A DNA stretch of 64,000 nucleotides from Geodermatophilus sp. TF02-6. GTDB taxonomy: Bacteria > Actinomycetota > Actinomycetes > Mycobacteriales > Geodermatophilaceae. The stretch lies in the NCBI RefSeq assembly GCF_003319115.1, contig NZ_QOHF01000010.1, positions 98,887 through 162,886 on the forward strand. Reading direction: 5' to 3'. Below the pieces are notes generated by a model. The model worked only from the letters and a program-made list of their open reading frames with translations. It did not search any database and was not told where the DNA came from. Of this stretch, positions 43,058-50,616 are shown piece by piece (within the stretch, counting starts at the first letter, position 1; each line of letters begins with the position of its first letter). A program made the translations under genes and the position numbers.

Positions 43058-43486
43058 CGGCTCGAGCCGGCGATGACCTCCTCCTGGCGGCGCCAGGCCG
43101 CTTCCAGCTCCTCGGCCACCCGCTCGTTCGCCGCGATCCGCTCGTCGACCTCAGCGCGGTGACCGGCGTGGTGGGCGACGGCCGCGCACCTGCGACTCGG
43201 TCAGCGAGGTCGTCTCGGCGACCTCCGCCACCACGTCCGCGGAGCCCTCCTCCTGCACCGCGCGGACGGTCCGGAGGACCTCGTCGACGTCGGGACCGGC
43301 CACCAGGCCGGCCCGTCGACCGGTGGAACCGTCGCGGAAGGTGATGCCGGGATGCGCTTCGCGTCGCAACGCGTCGTCGAGGAGCCGCTCGATGGTGGAG
43401 GAGACCGAGGATCCGCGCCGTCCGGCCAGGTCGGTGAGCCGGCGCAGGACGTCGTCGGACAGCCGGACCGACTGCGGGGTCACCAC
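43054..43486 (-). pseudogene. RHH antitoxin of DUF5615 module, frameshifted
   Basis: The start M-V-T-P-Q-S-V-R-L-S-D-D-V-L-R-R-L is a normal RHH antitoxin. The reading frame is lost after L-T-E-S-Q-V-R (near 43190). A one-base shift restores A-V-A-H-H-A-G-H-R-A-E-V-D-E-R-I-A-A-N-E-R-V and ends with TGA overlapping the toxin GTG. The shortened frame product would still bind DNA but lacks its usual end. Confidence 0.7.
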
Positions 43487-43557
43487 GACTCCATCATCTG
43501 GATCGAGCCTTCCTCGAACGAGGTGGAACCGATCGTGTCCCCGCTAGCCTCGGCACG

Positions 43558-45324
43558 GTGCCGAAGCGCTCCCGCCGCCCCACCGGCGGCCAGAAGAAGG
43601 CGCGGCGTCCGGGCAAGGGCCGGGCGCCGCGGCGGACCTCCCGCGTGGCGCCGTCCCGGCGGGGCGGCCCGGACCTGATCGACGAGGTCGCCGATGCCCT
43701 GGCCGCCGACCACCCGCTGCCGTTCCTGGGGCTGGTGAGCTCCTTCCTCGAGGTCTTAGCGGGCCGGCCCACACCCCTGCAGCCTCGCGAGCCCGGGCTC
43801 CCGTCGCTGGAGGAGCTGCTGGACAGCTTCTTCGAGGCCGACCTCCCGGAGACCTCCGCGCTGCTGGCGGGGATCGCCGGCCTGTCCGGCGACGAGGTGC
43901 TGCGGTCGCGGGTCCGGCGGGAGACCGCCGCGCGCGGCGACGTCCTCCCCCGGTGGCTGGCGCAGCTGGACCGGTCGTCGGCCACCGACCGGGCGGTGCA
44001 GGTGCGGCACGTGCTCGGCGACGGGGACGACCTGGTCTTCGGCGTGCGGCTCACCGACGGTTCGGACGTCTCGGTGGTGGTCTACGTCGACCACAACCTG
44101 GGCACCCTGGTGAAGGACGCCTTCGTCGCCCCCCGCCCACTGCCGGAGCTGGTCGAGGCCATGCGGACGGCGATGGACGACCCGGACTCGACGTTCGAGG
44201 ACATCGACCCCGCCGACGCCCGGGCACGGATCACCGAGGCGGTCGAACTAGGCGCGATGACGTACCCGCCGCTGGAGTCGGACACCTGGCCCGCCTGCCG
44301 TCCCTTCGTCGAGTGGGCGGTGGGCCTGCTGCCGGCCGGCGGCACCGGCTACCGGCGTCCGGAGTGGACCGAGGCCGACCAGCAGGCGCTCGCCGACCGC
44401 TTCCTCGCCTCCCCGTACGGCGCCGGCCTGGGCGACCCCGACGCGCGGGCACTGCTGGACTCGCTGCTGTGGTTCGGCACCGACTACGGCCCCGGCGACC
44501 CGATGCGCTGGAGCCCGGTGGCCGTCGAGATCCTGCTGGCCGACTGGATCCCCCGCAAGATCGTCGCCGACGTGGCGCACCTGTCCCGCGCGCCCGAGCT
44601 GCTGCGGGCCTTCGTCCGCTTCTGCCATGCCGAGCGCGGGATCCGCCCCGAGCTCACCGCGCAGACGCTGGCCGCCGTCGACGCGCTGGAGCCTGCCTAC
44701 CAGGAGACGATCCGGACGCCGCGGCCCCAGGGGCCGGAGGCGCTGCTCGCCGCCATGAGCGCGCTCGACCCGGGCGGCCCGTGGCCGTCACCGCAGGACT
44801 TCACAGCCCCCATGCGGGAGGAGCTGAGCCGGGTCGTCGGGGGCGCCGCGGCGCTCGACCGGCTCGACGACGAACCCCTCCCGGACGAGCCGTTCCGCTG
44901 GGACGGCGTGCCGGCCGAGGCCGGGGAGCGGGTGGCGGAGGTGCTGGACCTCGTCGACCGCTTCGCCGACGAGGTGCTCGACGTCGAACTCCGGACGGCG
45001 GCCCGACGGGTGCTGGCCGAGGTGTCCGCGGCCGACCCCGCGCTGGTGCGCCGCGCCCGGGCCGCGAGCGTGGCCGCGGCGATCTGCTGGATCGTGGCCA
45101 AGGCCAACGGCGTCTTCTCGGACAGCGGGCTCGCCGTCAAGGACCTGGCCGGCTGGTTCGGCGTCGGGGCCACCACCCCCGCGCAGCGCGCCAAGCCGAT
45201 CCTGCAGGCCCTGGGCGTCGACCCCTCCGACTTCGCCTACGGGCTCTCGCCGCTCGGCTCCCCGGACCACCTGACCGCCGCCACCCGGGCGGAGGTCATC
45301 GCCGCCCGAGATCGCCTGCGCTGA
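43558..45324 (+). CDS. Hypothetical 588-residue protein (DUF6398-like C-terminus)
   Basis: The start is GTG 43558, with a TAGCCT -10-like box 7 nt upstream and no ribosome site, so probably leaderless. A very basic first 35 residues (K-R-S-R-R-P-T-G-G-Q-K-K-A-R-R) is followed by an acidic, helical protein with repeated W/L motifs. The last 130 residues (A-A-A-I-C-W-I-V-A-K-A-N, D-L-A-G-W-F-G-V) resemble DUF6398-type domains with a helix-turn-helix look. The function is unknown. The basic tail suggests nucleic-acid binding. Confidence 0.7.
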   Translation: MPKRSRRPTGGQKKARRPGKGRAPRRTSRVAPSRRGGPDLIDEVADALAADHPLPFLGLVSSFLEVLAGRPTPLQPREPGLPSLEELLDSFFEADLPETSALLAGIAGLSGDEVLRSRVRRETAARGDVLPRWLAQLDRSSATDRAVQVRHVLGDGDDLVFGVRLTDGSDVSVVVYVDHNLGTLVKDAFVAPRPLPELVEAMRTAMDDPDSTFEDIDPADARARITEAVELGAMTYPPLESDTWPACRPFVEWAVGLLPAGGTGYRRPEWTEADQQALADRFLASPYGAGLGDPDARALLDSLLWFGTDYGPGDPMRWSPVAVEILLADWIPRKIVADVAHLSRAPELLRAFVRFCHAERGIRPELTAQTLAAVDALEPAYQETIRTPRPQGPEALLAAMSALDPGGPWPSPQDFTAPMREELSRVVGGAAALDRLDDEPLPDEPFRWDGVPAEAGERVAEVLDLVDRFADEVLDVELRTAARRVLAEVSAADPALVRRARAASVAAAICWIVAKANGVFSDSGLAVKDLAGWFGVGATTPAQRAKPILQALGVDPSDFAYGLSPLGSPDHLTAATRAEVIAARDRLR

Positions 45325-45434
45325 CGCCGTCCTGATCGCTGACCAGGTCGGGCCAGGTCCGGTCGAGCTGCCGTCGGCGTGGGACGGCGCTCGACTGACA
45401 TCGGTCTGCATCCCGCAGCGGTACCGTCGGCAGC

Positions 45435-45674
45435 ATGAGCACGCAGATCGCCGTCCGGCTGCCCGAGGAGCTCATAGAGTTCATCGATCGGTTGGTGTCC
45501 GACGGTCGGGCTCCGTCCCGCGCCGCTGTCGTCAGCCGGGCGCTCCAGCGTGAGCGGCGCCGAGAGTCGGCGGCTCGCGACGCCGCCATACTCGCCGCTG
45601 CGACCGAGGAGGACGACGACCTCGATGCACTCGCCGAGCACGCCGCCCGGACGCCGCTCGACGACCTCGACTGA
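45435..45674 (+). CDS. RHH antitoxin of MazEF-type pair
   Basis: A 79-residue protein. The start Q-I-A-V-R-L-P-E-E-L-I-E-F-I-D-R-L-V is a ribbon-helix-helix domain. The acidic tail (E-E-D-D-D-L-D) should block the toxin. ATG 45435 follows a TACCGT -10-like box by 7 nt, suggesting a leaderless message. The stop overlaps the toxin ATG by one base. Confidence 0.85.
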   Translation: MSTQIAVRLPEELIEFIDRLVSDGRAPSRAAVVSRALQRERRRESAARDAAILAAATEEDDDLDALAEHAARTPLDDLD

Positions 45675-45991
45675 TGCGCCCGATCCACCTCGCCCACCTG
45701 GACAAGACCCGACCCGTTCTACTGCTGACCCGCGAACTGGTCCGCCCGTACCTCTCCCGCGTCACCATCGCCCCCATCACCAGCACCATCCGCGGGCTGT
45801 CGACGGAGGTGCCCGTCGGGCCGGGCAACGGTCTCGACCATCCGAGCGTCGTCAGCTGCGACAACGTCGTCACCGTACCGACGTCGGTGCTCGGTCGGCA
45901 GATCGGCCGACTTCTCCCGGAGCAGGAGGTGGCCCTCACCACGGCCCTGCACGCCGCCTTCGACCTCGAGGACCTGCCCGCGCCTCGGTGA
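45674..45991 (+). CDS. mazF: MazF/PemK-family endoribonuclease toxin
   Basis: A 105-residue protein with the MazF SH3-like barrel features: R-P-V-L-L-L-T-R, then V-T-I-A-P-I-T-S-T-I-R-G-L, E-V-P-V-G, and S-V-V-S-C-D-N-V-V-T-V. Its conserved Arg and Ser/Thr of the I-T-S-T-I-R motif form the active site. It cleaves mRNA or structured RNA at short sequences and is neutralised by the upstream antitoxin. Confidence 0.9.
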   Translation: MRPIHLAHLDKTRPVLLLTRELVRPYLSRVTIAPITSTIRGLSTEVPVGPGNGLDHPSVVSCDNVVTVPTSVLGRQIGRLLPEQEVALTTALHAAFDLEDLPAPR

Positions 45992-46340
45992 GGCGCAGCT
46001 CGTCGACACTCCAGGCCGTGCCGGTCGCTCGTCGTCCGAGCCGCACCTGCCGCTGACGGACCGCCTGGGGCGGGAAACGAACGGTCCCCGGGTCTCGGCG
46101 GGATCGGCCGGCTGCGACATGCGGAGGCCGGACCGACAGTGTGCAGCACGGAGCCGCCCCGGACTGGTGCGGTCCAGAGGGCCGCGGTCCTGCCGATGGC
46201 TCCACACGTGCGGACACCGGAGCCCCACGTGAGGGACCCGACCCGGCTGGCCTGGTCTCGGGGTGCCCAGACCGCGGCCCTGCGGCCGGGGCCGGGGTCA
46301 GGGCCGCTCAACCCGATCGTCCACGCCGGTGGATCGAGGG
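45992..46340. other. Intergenic region with no recognised gene
   Basis: Open frames here are GC artefacts; no domain or ribosome site was found. The region separates MazF from the convergent HNH remnant. Confidence 0.45.
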
Positions 46341-46944
46341 TCAGGCAGCAGCGGGCAGGGGTGAATTGCAGAGGCGTGGGCCGGTGCGGATCTCGGTGCC
46401 GTCCGGCCGCCAGGTGCGCCATCGCCCGTCGGGTTGTCGCTCGACGCGGAAGCCGTGGTGGACACAACGTGCGAGTGCCGCTCGCACAGCAGCGCGACGT
46501 TGTCCAGGTCGGTCTCCCCACCCAGGGCCCACGCCAGCAGATGGTGCACGTCGCACCACCAGATCGGCGCTCCACAGCCGGCGAACACACACCCACCGTC
46601 GCGCACCTCCGCGGCCCGGCGCAGGTGCGGCGGGAACAGCCGCATGCTGCGGCCGTGGTCCAGCGGCCGCCCGTCGGGACCCATGACGATGCGGGTGACC
46701 TGCCCGTCGCAGGCCAGCCAGCGGGCGCGGGCGGCGGAGAGGTGCGCACCGAACCCCATCTCGCCGGCGCCGGAGCCGACGTTCGGGTCGATGAGGTCCG
46801 CGATGCCGATCGTGACGATCACCTGCGGCTTGTGCCCGCGCAGGATGGGCAGGGTGCCGGCGGTCAGGGCCAGGTCGCCCAGCTGCACCAGCGCGTCGCC
46901 CTGCTGCTGGGACCGGTTGCGCTCATCCCCGGCGCACCGGCCAC
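46341..46944 (-). pseudogene. 13E12-family HNH endonuclease with internal deletion
   Basis: GTG 46944 after GGGGAGGTGTC gives a short N-terminus (M-A-G-A-P-G-M-S). The frame then shifts near 46920 into the C-terminal third of a DUF222/13E12 HNH protein (A-D-L-I-D-P-N-V, C-V-F-A-G-C-G-A-P, C-D-V-H-H, L-D-N-V-A-L-L-C-E-R-H). A second shift near 46490 is needed to reach the normal end V-H-H-G-F-R-V-E-R-Q-P-D-G-R-W. Most of the DUF222 domain is missing. The promoter region with its SOS box survives. Confidence 0.75.
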
Positions 46945-46971
46945 GACACCTCCCCGACTCGTTCGAACACG

Positions 46972-46989
46972 TGTTCGAAGACTACCGCT
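46972..46989. promoter_or_regulatory. LexA SOS box
   Basis: TTCGAACACGTGTTCGAA is a perfect 18-bp palindrome and contains the actinobacterial LexA core C-G-A-A-C-N4-G-T-T-C-G. It lies 28 nt before the GTG of the 13E12 remnant, a gene family reported to be DNA-damage inducible in mycobacteria. Confidence 0.8.
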
Positions 46990-47366
46990 ACGGCGACGGG
47001 TCGACAACACGAATCCCCAGGTCAGTGGCGCCACCCACACATCGGGGTGAGGTGTTGACAACGACCTCTGATGGCGGGGCCTACGTGGGGAGCGGCCGGG
47101 AGCGGGGGCTCCTGCGCCGCTGCGTGTCCCCGGCTCGCCGGAGTGCACAGGCCTAGCTGCCGTGCACGGACAGCAGCACGTGCGAGGCAGGAGGAGTCCG
47201 TGCACCGCGGACCAGGGACCAGGCTGTCCGCCCGGCACGGCGCGCCTCTCGCGCGGTTCGGCACGTGCGCCGTCGAGGACGGACGTCGGCTGCGACGGCC
47301 AGAGCGGCCGGCGCAGTTGCGGACCGTCGGCCTTCCGTGCCGCGGAGCTCGTGGCCGATCGACCGG
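46990..47366. other. Intergenic region with no recognised gene
   Basis: No protein-like frame was found. The region lies downstream of the CocE gene and upstream of the SOS box; a TTGACA-like element is seen at 47054-47059. Confidence 0.4.
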
Positions 47367-49052
47367 TCAGCCGGTCGGCAGGGTGAGCGAGGACGGCGAG
47401 GCGGCGGAGCGCCTGATCCGGTGGGTCACCGGCACGCCGCGGGTGGCCTGGCCGGGCGGCTCGCCGGTGCCGAGGTTGCGCGCGTAGCGCGGGTGCGCGC
47501 CGCCGGAGACCTGCAGCCGGATGCGGTGGCCGGTCAGGAACCGGTGCGCGGTGTCGGGCAGGGTCGCCTCGACGGTCCGCTCCCCCACCACCGGCGCCTC
47601 GCCCTCGCGCGGGTCGAGCCGGACCAGCCGGTCGGTGACGTTGACCGACCGCCCCCGCTCGTCGACGTCGCACAGCCGCAGGAAGACGTCGGCGTACGGG
47701 TCGTCCGAGGTGAGGAAGAGTCGGACCGTGGCCCCGCCGAGCAGCTCGACCGGCGTCTCCAGCGGCGCGGTGGTGAAGGTGCGGACGTCGTCGCGCGCCT
47801 CCAGCCGCCGGTTGTCCCGCCGGCCGGCGCCGCGGGCCAGGACCCGCCCGCCGACCGACGGGGTGGGGTCCATCGGGTCGTACCGGAAGGTCGTCTCGGC
47901 GCAGGCCTGGGTGGGCGGGTCGTCGGCCAGCCGTCCTGCGGAGGCCAGGAACCAGGTGCGCTCGGTGCGGCCGGCCGGCGGCCAGTCGGGCATCGCGCGC
48001 AGCTCGCCCGCGCCGGTGACGTACACCCGCACCCGGTCGGGGCGAGCAGGCGCAGGCGCGCCGTCCAGGGGCAGGTGGGTGGCCAGCCAGGCCAGGCTCG
48101 CCGACGTGGCGACCGCGGTGTCGATGGTCAGGTGCGCCCACGGGCCGACGACGAGCTCGACGTCCACCCCGCGGTCGCGCAGGACGGCGTACTGGTACAG
48201 CGTCTGCTCGAGGAACCAGTCCTGCCAGCCGCCGACGAGCAAGGCGGGCACGGTCGAGGAGTGCACGGCCGGGGTGGCGCGGTAGCGGTCCCAGTAGGGG
48301 TCGGCGAGGTCGGGGTGGGCCAGCCACTCGTCGAACCACGGGGCCGGCGTCCCGCCGAACCGCTCGGCCAGCCCAGTCAGCGGCAGCCGGGAGAGGTGCG
48401 GGGCCAGCCGCCGCTCCGCCGTCATCAGCCGGACCGTTCCACGCACCGGGCCGAACTGCTCCTGGTGGGCGACCAGCTCGGTCCAGACGGCCAGGTTGAG
48501 CAGCTGGTAGGCGCCGTCGACCAGGCCGGCCGCGGCGAGGTCGTGCGGGCCCACCCAGAGGACCATCCCCGCCAGCTCCGGCGGCGGGTCGAGCGCCAGC
48601 GCCCACTGCGTGTAGGCCAGGTAGCTGGGGCCGAGCGTGGCCAGCCGCCCGTCGAACCACGTCTGGTCGCGCAGCCAGGCGACGGTGTCCTGCCCGTCGT
48701 GCTCCTCGTTGACGACGGGGGCGAACTCGCCGCCGGAGCCGAACGTGCCGCGGACGCTCTGCAGCACCACCGCGTAGCCGCGCGCCGCGTAGGGCAACGC
48801 GAAGGACACCGTGGACAGCGGCCCGCGGCCGTACGGGGTCCGCAGCAGCACGGTCGGGTGCGGACCGCCCGACGCCGGCAGGTACACGTCGGCGCGCAGG
48901 TCGGCGCCGTCGCGCATCGGGACGCCGACGCCGCGCAGCACCCGCACCGGCCCGGTCGCCGGCGGCAGCCGCCACCGCCGGCCCAGCGCGGCCCCGGCGA
49001 GCCGAGCGGTGCGGGACAGCCGCTGTCCTACCGGGGCTTCGAGGTCCGGCAC
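47367..49052 (-). CDS. CocE/NonD family serine hydrolase
   Basis: A 561-residue protein from GTG 49052, after GAGGAGGGTGC. It has an X-Pro dipeptidyl-peptidase (S15)-like domain with V-P-M-R-D-G-A-D-L-R-A-D-V-Y at the start, the nucleophile in L-G-P-S-Y-L-A, the Asp in G-G-W-Q-D-W-F and the His in G-P-W-A-H. The C-terminal jelly-roll (R-L-F-L-T-S-D-D-P-Y-A-D) completes the CocE fold. It hydrolyses esters or amides; there is no clear signal peptide. Confidence 0.9.
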   Translation of the reverse strand: MPDLEAPVGQRLSRTARLAGAALGRRWRLPPATGPVRVLRGVGVPMRDGADLRADVYLPASGGPHPTVLLRTPYGRGPLSTVSFALPYAARGYAVVLQSVRGTFGSGGEFAPVVNEEHDGQDTVAWLRDQTWFDGRLATLGPSYLAYTQWALALDPPPELAGMVLWVGPHDLAAAGLVDGAYQLLNLAVWTELVAHQEQFGPVRGTVRLMTAERRLAPHLSRLPLTGLAERFGGTPAPWFDEWLAHPDLADPYWDRYRATPAVHSSTVPALLVGGWQDWFLEQTLYQYAVLRDRGVDVELVVGPWAHLTIDTAVATSASLAWLATHLPLDGAPAPARPDRVRVYVTGAGELRAMPDWPPAGRTERTWFLASAGRLADDPPTQACAETTFRYDPMDPTPSVGGRVLARGAGRRDNRRLEARDDVRTFTTAPLETPVELLGGATVRLFLTSDDPYADVFLRLCDVDERGRSVNVTDRLVRLDPREGEAPVVGERTVEATLPDTAHRFLTGHRIRLQVSGGAHPRYARNLGTGEPPGQATRGVPVTHRIRRSAASPSSLTLPTG

Positions 49053-49207
49053 GCACCCTCCTCGGGAACGACGGTGACCTCGACCGTAACCACGGGTCCG
49101 GTCCGGCCGCTCTGAACCCGGTGCACCTGGGGATGTGACCCCCGCGCTCGGCGCGACGGTCAGTACCGCGCCACACCTCGCGCTCTCACCCGGCGTGCTC
49201 GGCCTCT

Positions 49208-49372
49208 TCACACCGGGAACGTCTGGTCCTCCCGGTTGTGCTCACCGATCCAGTCGTCGACCCAGCCCAGGTGCTGCATCCCAGCCCAGGTGCTGCATCG
49301 CCCCGGCGACCAGGGCGGGGGGCAGGTTCGTCGTCGACGGGGTGAGGCCGATAGGAGCACTCCAGCGAGGGC
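49208..49372 (-). pseudogene. Short C-terminal remnant broken by a 19-bp duplication
   Basis: The minus strand reads S-T-T-N-L-P-P-A-L-V-A-G-A-M-Q-H-L-G-W. After a frame change it continues M-Q-H-L-G-W-V-D-D-W-I-G-E-H-N-R-E-D-Q-T-F-P-V to TGA 49208-49210. Removing one copy of the 19-bp repeat restores a single frame. The protein family was not recognised and only the C-terminus is present. Confidence 0.5.
49261..49298. repeat. 19-bp tandem duplication
   Basis: CCCAGCCCAGGTGCTGCAT occurs twice back to back (49261-49279 and 49280-49298). Being 19 bp, it shifts the reading frame of the minus-strand remnant that spans it. Confidence 0.9.
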
Positions 49373-49385
49373 TGCCGGGGTCAGG

Positions 49386-50615
49386 TCAGGGTCTCGCTCC
49401 CTCGTCGCCGCATCTCCGGGGTACTGCCCGAAAGGCGGTGAGCGCGGCGCGTTCGACCGTGGAGAAGCGGATGCGCTCCTGCTCCAACCGCACCTGCTCC
49501 CCGTGCTCGCCGGCCAGCAGGGACCGGTAGACCGCCTGCTCGCCGGGTGTGAGCAACGGCAGGTGGTCGGTGGTGGGCACCGGTTCTCGCGACCAGTGCG
49601 GCCGGTGCGCGAGCAGGGTCTCGGTGTCCATGAGGATGCTGCGAACCGCGGGGACGATCCGCCGCAGCCGGTCGAGGGCGCGGAAACCGTGGGTGTCCAG
49701 GTCGCCCCAGTAGACGACGTCGCGGTCGGCCAGCCACGGCAGCGCCGCGAGCCGGGACACCGCGTACCCGCCGCCGAGCACCACCACCGCCCCAGGCACC
49801 CGGGGGAAGGCCAGGTAGGTGACCTCGTTCTCGACCACGACGACCGAGCGCGCCGCGAACGGGAAGCGGGCCAGATCCTCCACCCGCACCGCCAGTTCGC
49901 TGTACGGCCCGTCCTCCGGGGCGAACGACCGGAACCGGACGAGGTCGGGCTTGGCGCGCAACCCGTACCGGCGCACCAGGTCCCGAGCCGGCGCGGTGGG
50001 ATCGATCCGTTCGGCCGGCAGGACGCGGTCCAGCAGGGCACCCATCACCGTGCGGTGGTGCTCGATGAACTTGGTGTCGACGCCGGGCACGTCCACCTGG
50101 CGCAGGTACACCGCCGGTCCGCCGCGCCGCAGGATCCAGCCGACCACCGACAGGATCCGGTCCCACTCCGGCGCCAGCGCCAGCGCCTCGTGCGGATGAG
50201 CGGCCACCCAGCCGAGGCCGGCGGGCAGCTCGGCTCCCGTCGCGGCCACGAGGTCGTCGAACCGGGCCACGTCGGCGGCCACGCCGAGACTGGTCCACAC
50301 GTCGGCGGCCGAGTCGAGCACCACCCGCCGCGGCACCTGGTTGGCGCCGATGAGCCGGCCGCCGAGCGCCGCCGTCTCGAGGCGGGCGGGGCCCAGCCGG
50401 GCGGCCCGCCAGCCGGCGACCCAGTCCTGCACCGCGCCGAACTGGTCGGCCAGCTCCCGCGCGGAGGGCCCGCGCAGCGGGAGCTCCAGCGGGGCCACCG
50501 GGCGGCCGGTGACCACCGCGCGCAGCAGGTCACCCTTCTCCCAGCGGCTGCGCAGCGCGGCGCGGACGTCCGGCCAGGTCGTCCAGCCCGGCTGCGCCCT
50601 GCGGACGGCCGCCAC
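49386..50615 (-). CDS. jetD: Wadjet JetD nuclease subunit
   Basis: A 409-residue protein from GTG 50615, one base after the JetC stop. An N-terminal DUF3322-like half is followed by a DUF2220/Toprim-like half. The Toprim acidic residues are visible: E262/E264 in V-V-V-V-E-N-E and D305/D307 in Y-W-G-D-L-D-T-H-G-F. In Wadjet, JetD cuts circular plasmid DNA after the JetABC motor has extruded it. The protein looks full length. Confidence 0.92.
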   Translation of the reverse strand: MAAVRRAQPGWTTWPDVRAALRSRWEKGDLLRAVVTGRPVAPLELPLRGPSARELADQFGAVQDWVAGWRAARLGPARLETAALGGRLIGANQVPRRVVLDSAADVWTSLGVAADVARFDDLVAATGAELPAGLGWVAAHPHEALALAPEWDRILSVVGWILRRGGPAVYLRQVDVPGVDTKFIEHHRTVMGALLDRVLPAERIDPTAPARDLVRRYGLRAKPDLVRFRSFAPEDGPYSELAVRVEDLARFPFAARSVVVVENEVTYLAFPRVPGAVVVLGGGYAVSRLAALPWLADRDVVYWGDLDTHGFRALDRLRRIVPAVRSILMDTETLLAHRPHWSREPVPTTDHLPLLTPGEQAVYRSLLAGEHGEQVRLEQERIRFSTVERAALTAFRAVPRRCGDEGARP

Positions 50616-50616
50616 G

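Noticed and set aside
46141..47050. Plus-strand open frames over the HNH remnant
   Set aside because: Arg/Pro/Ala-rich shadows of the minus-strand 13E12 fragment with no ribosome site.
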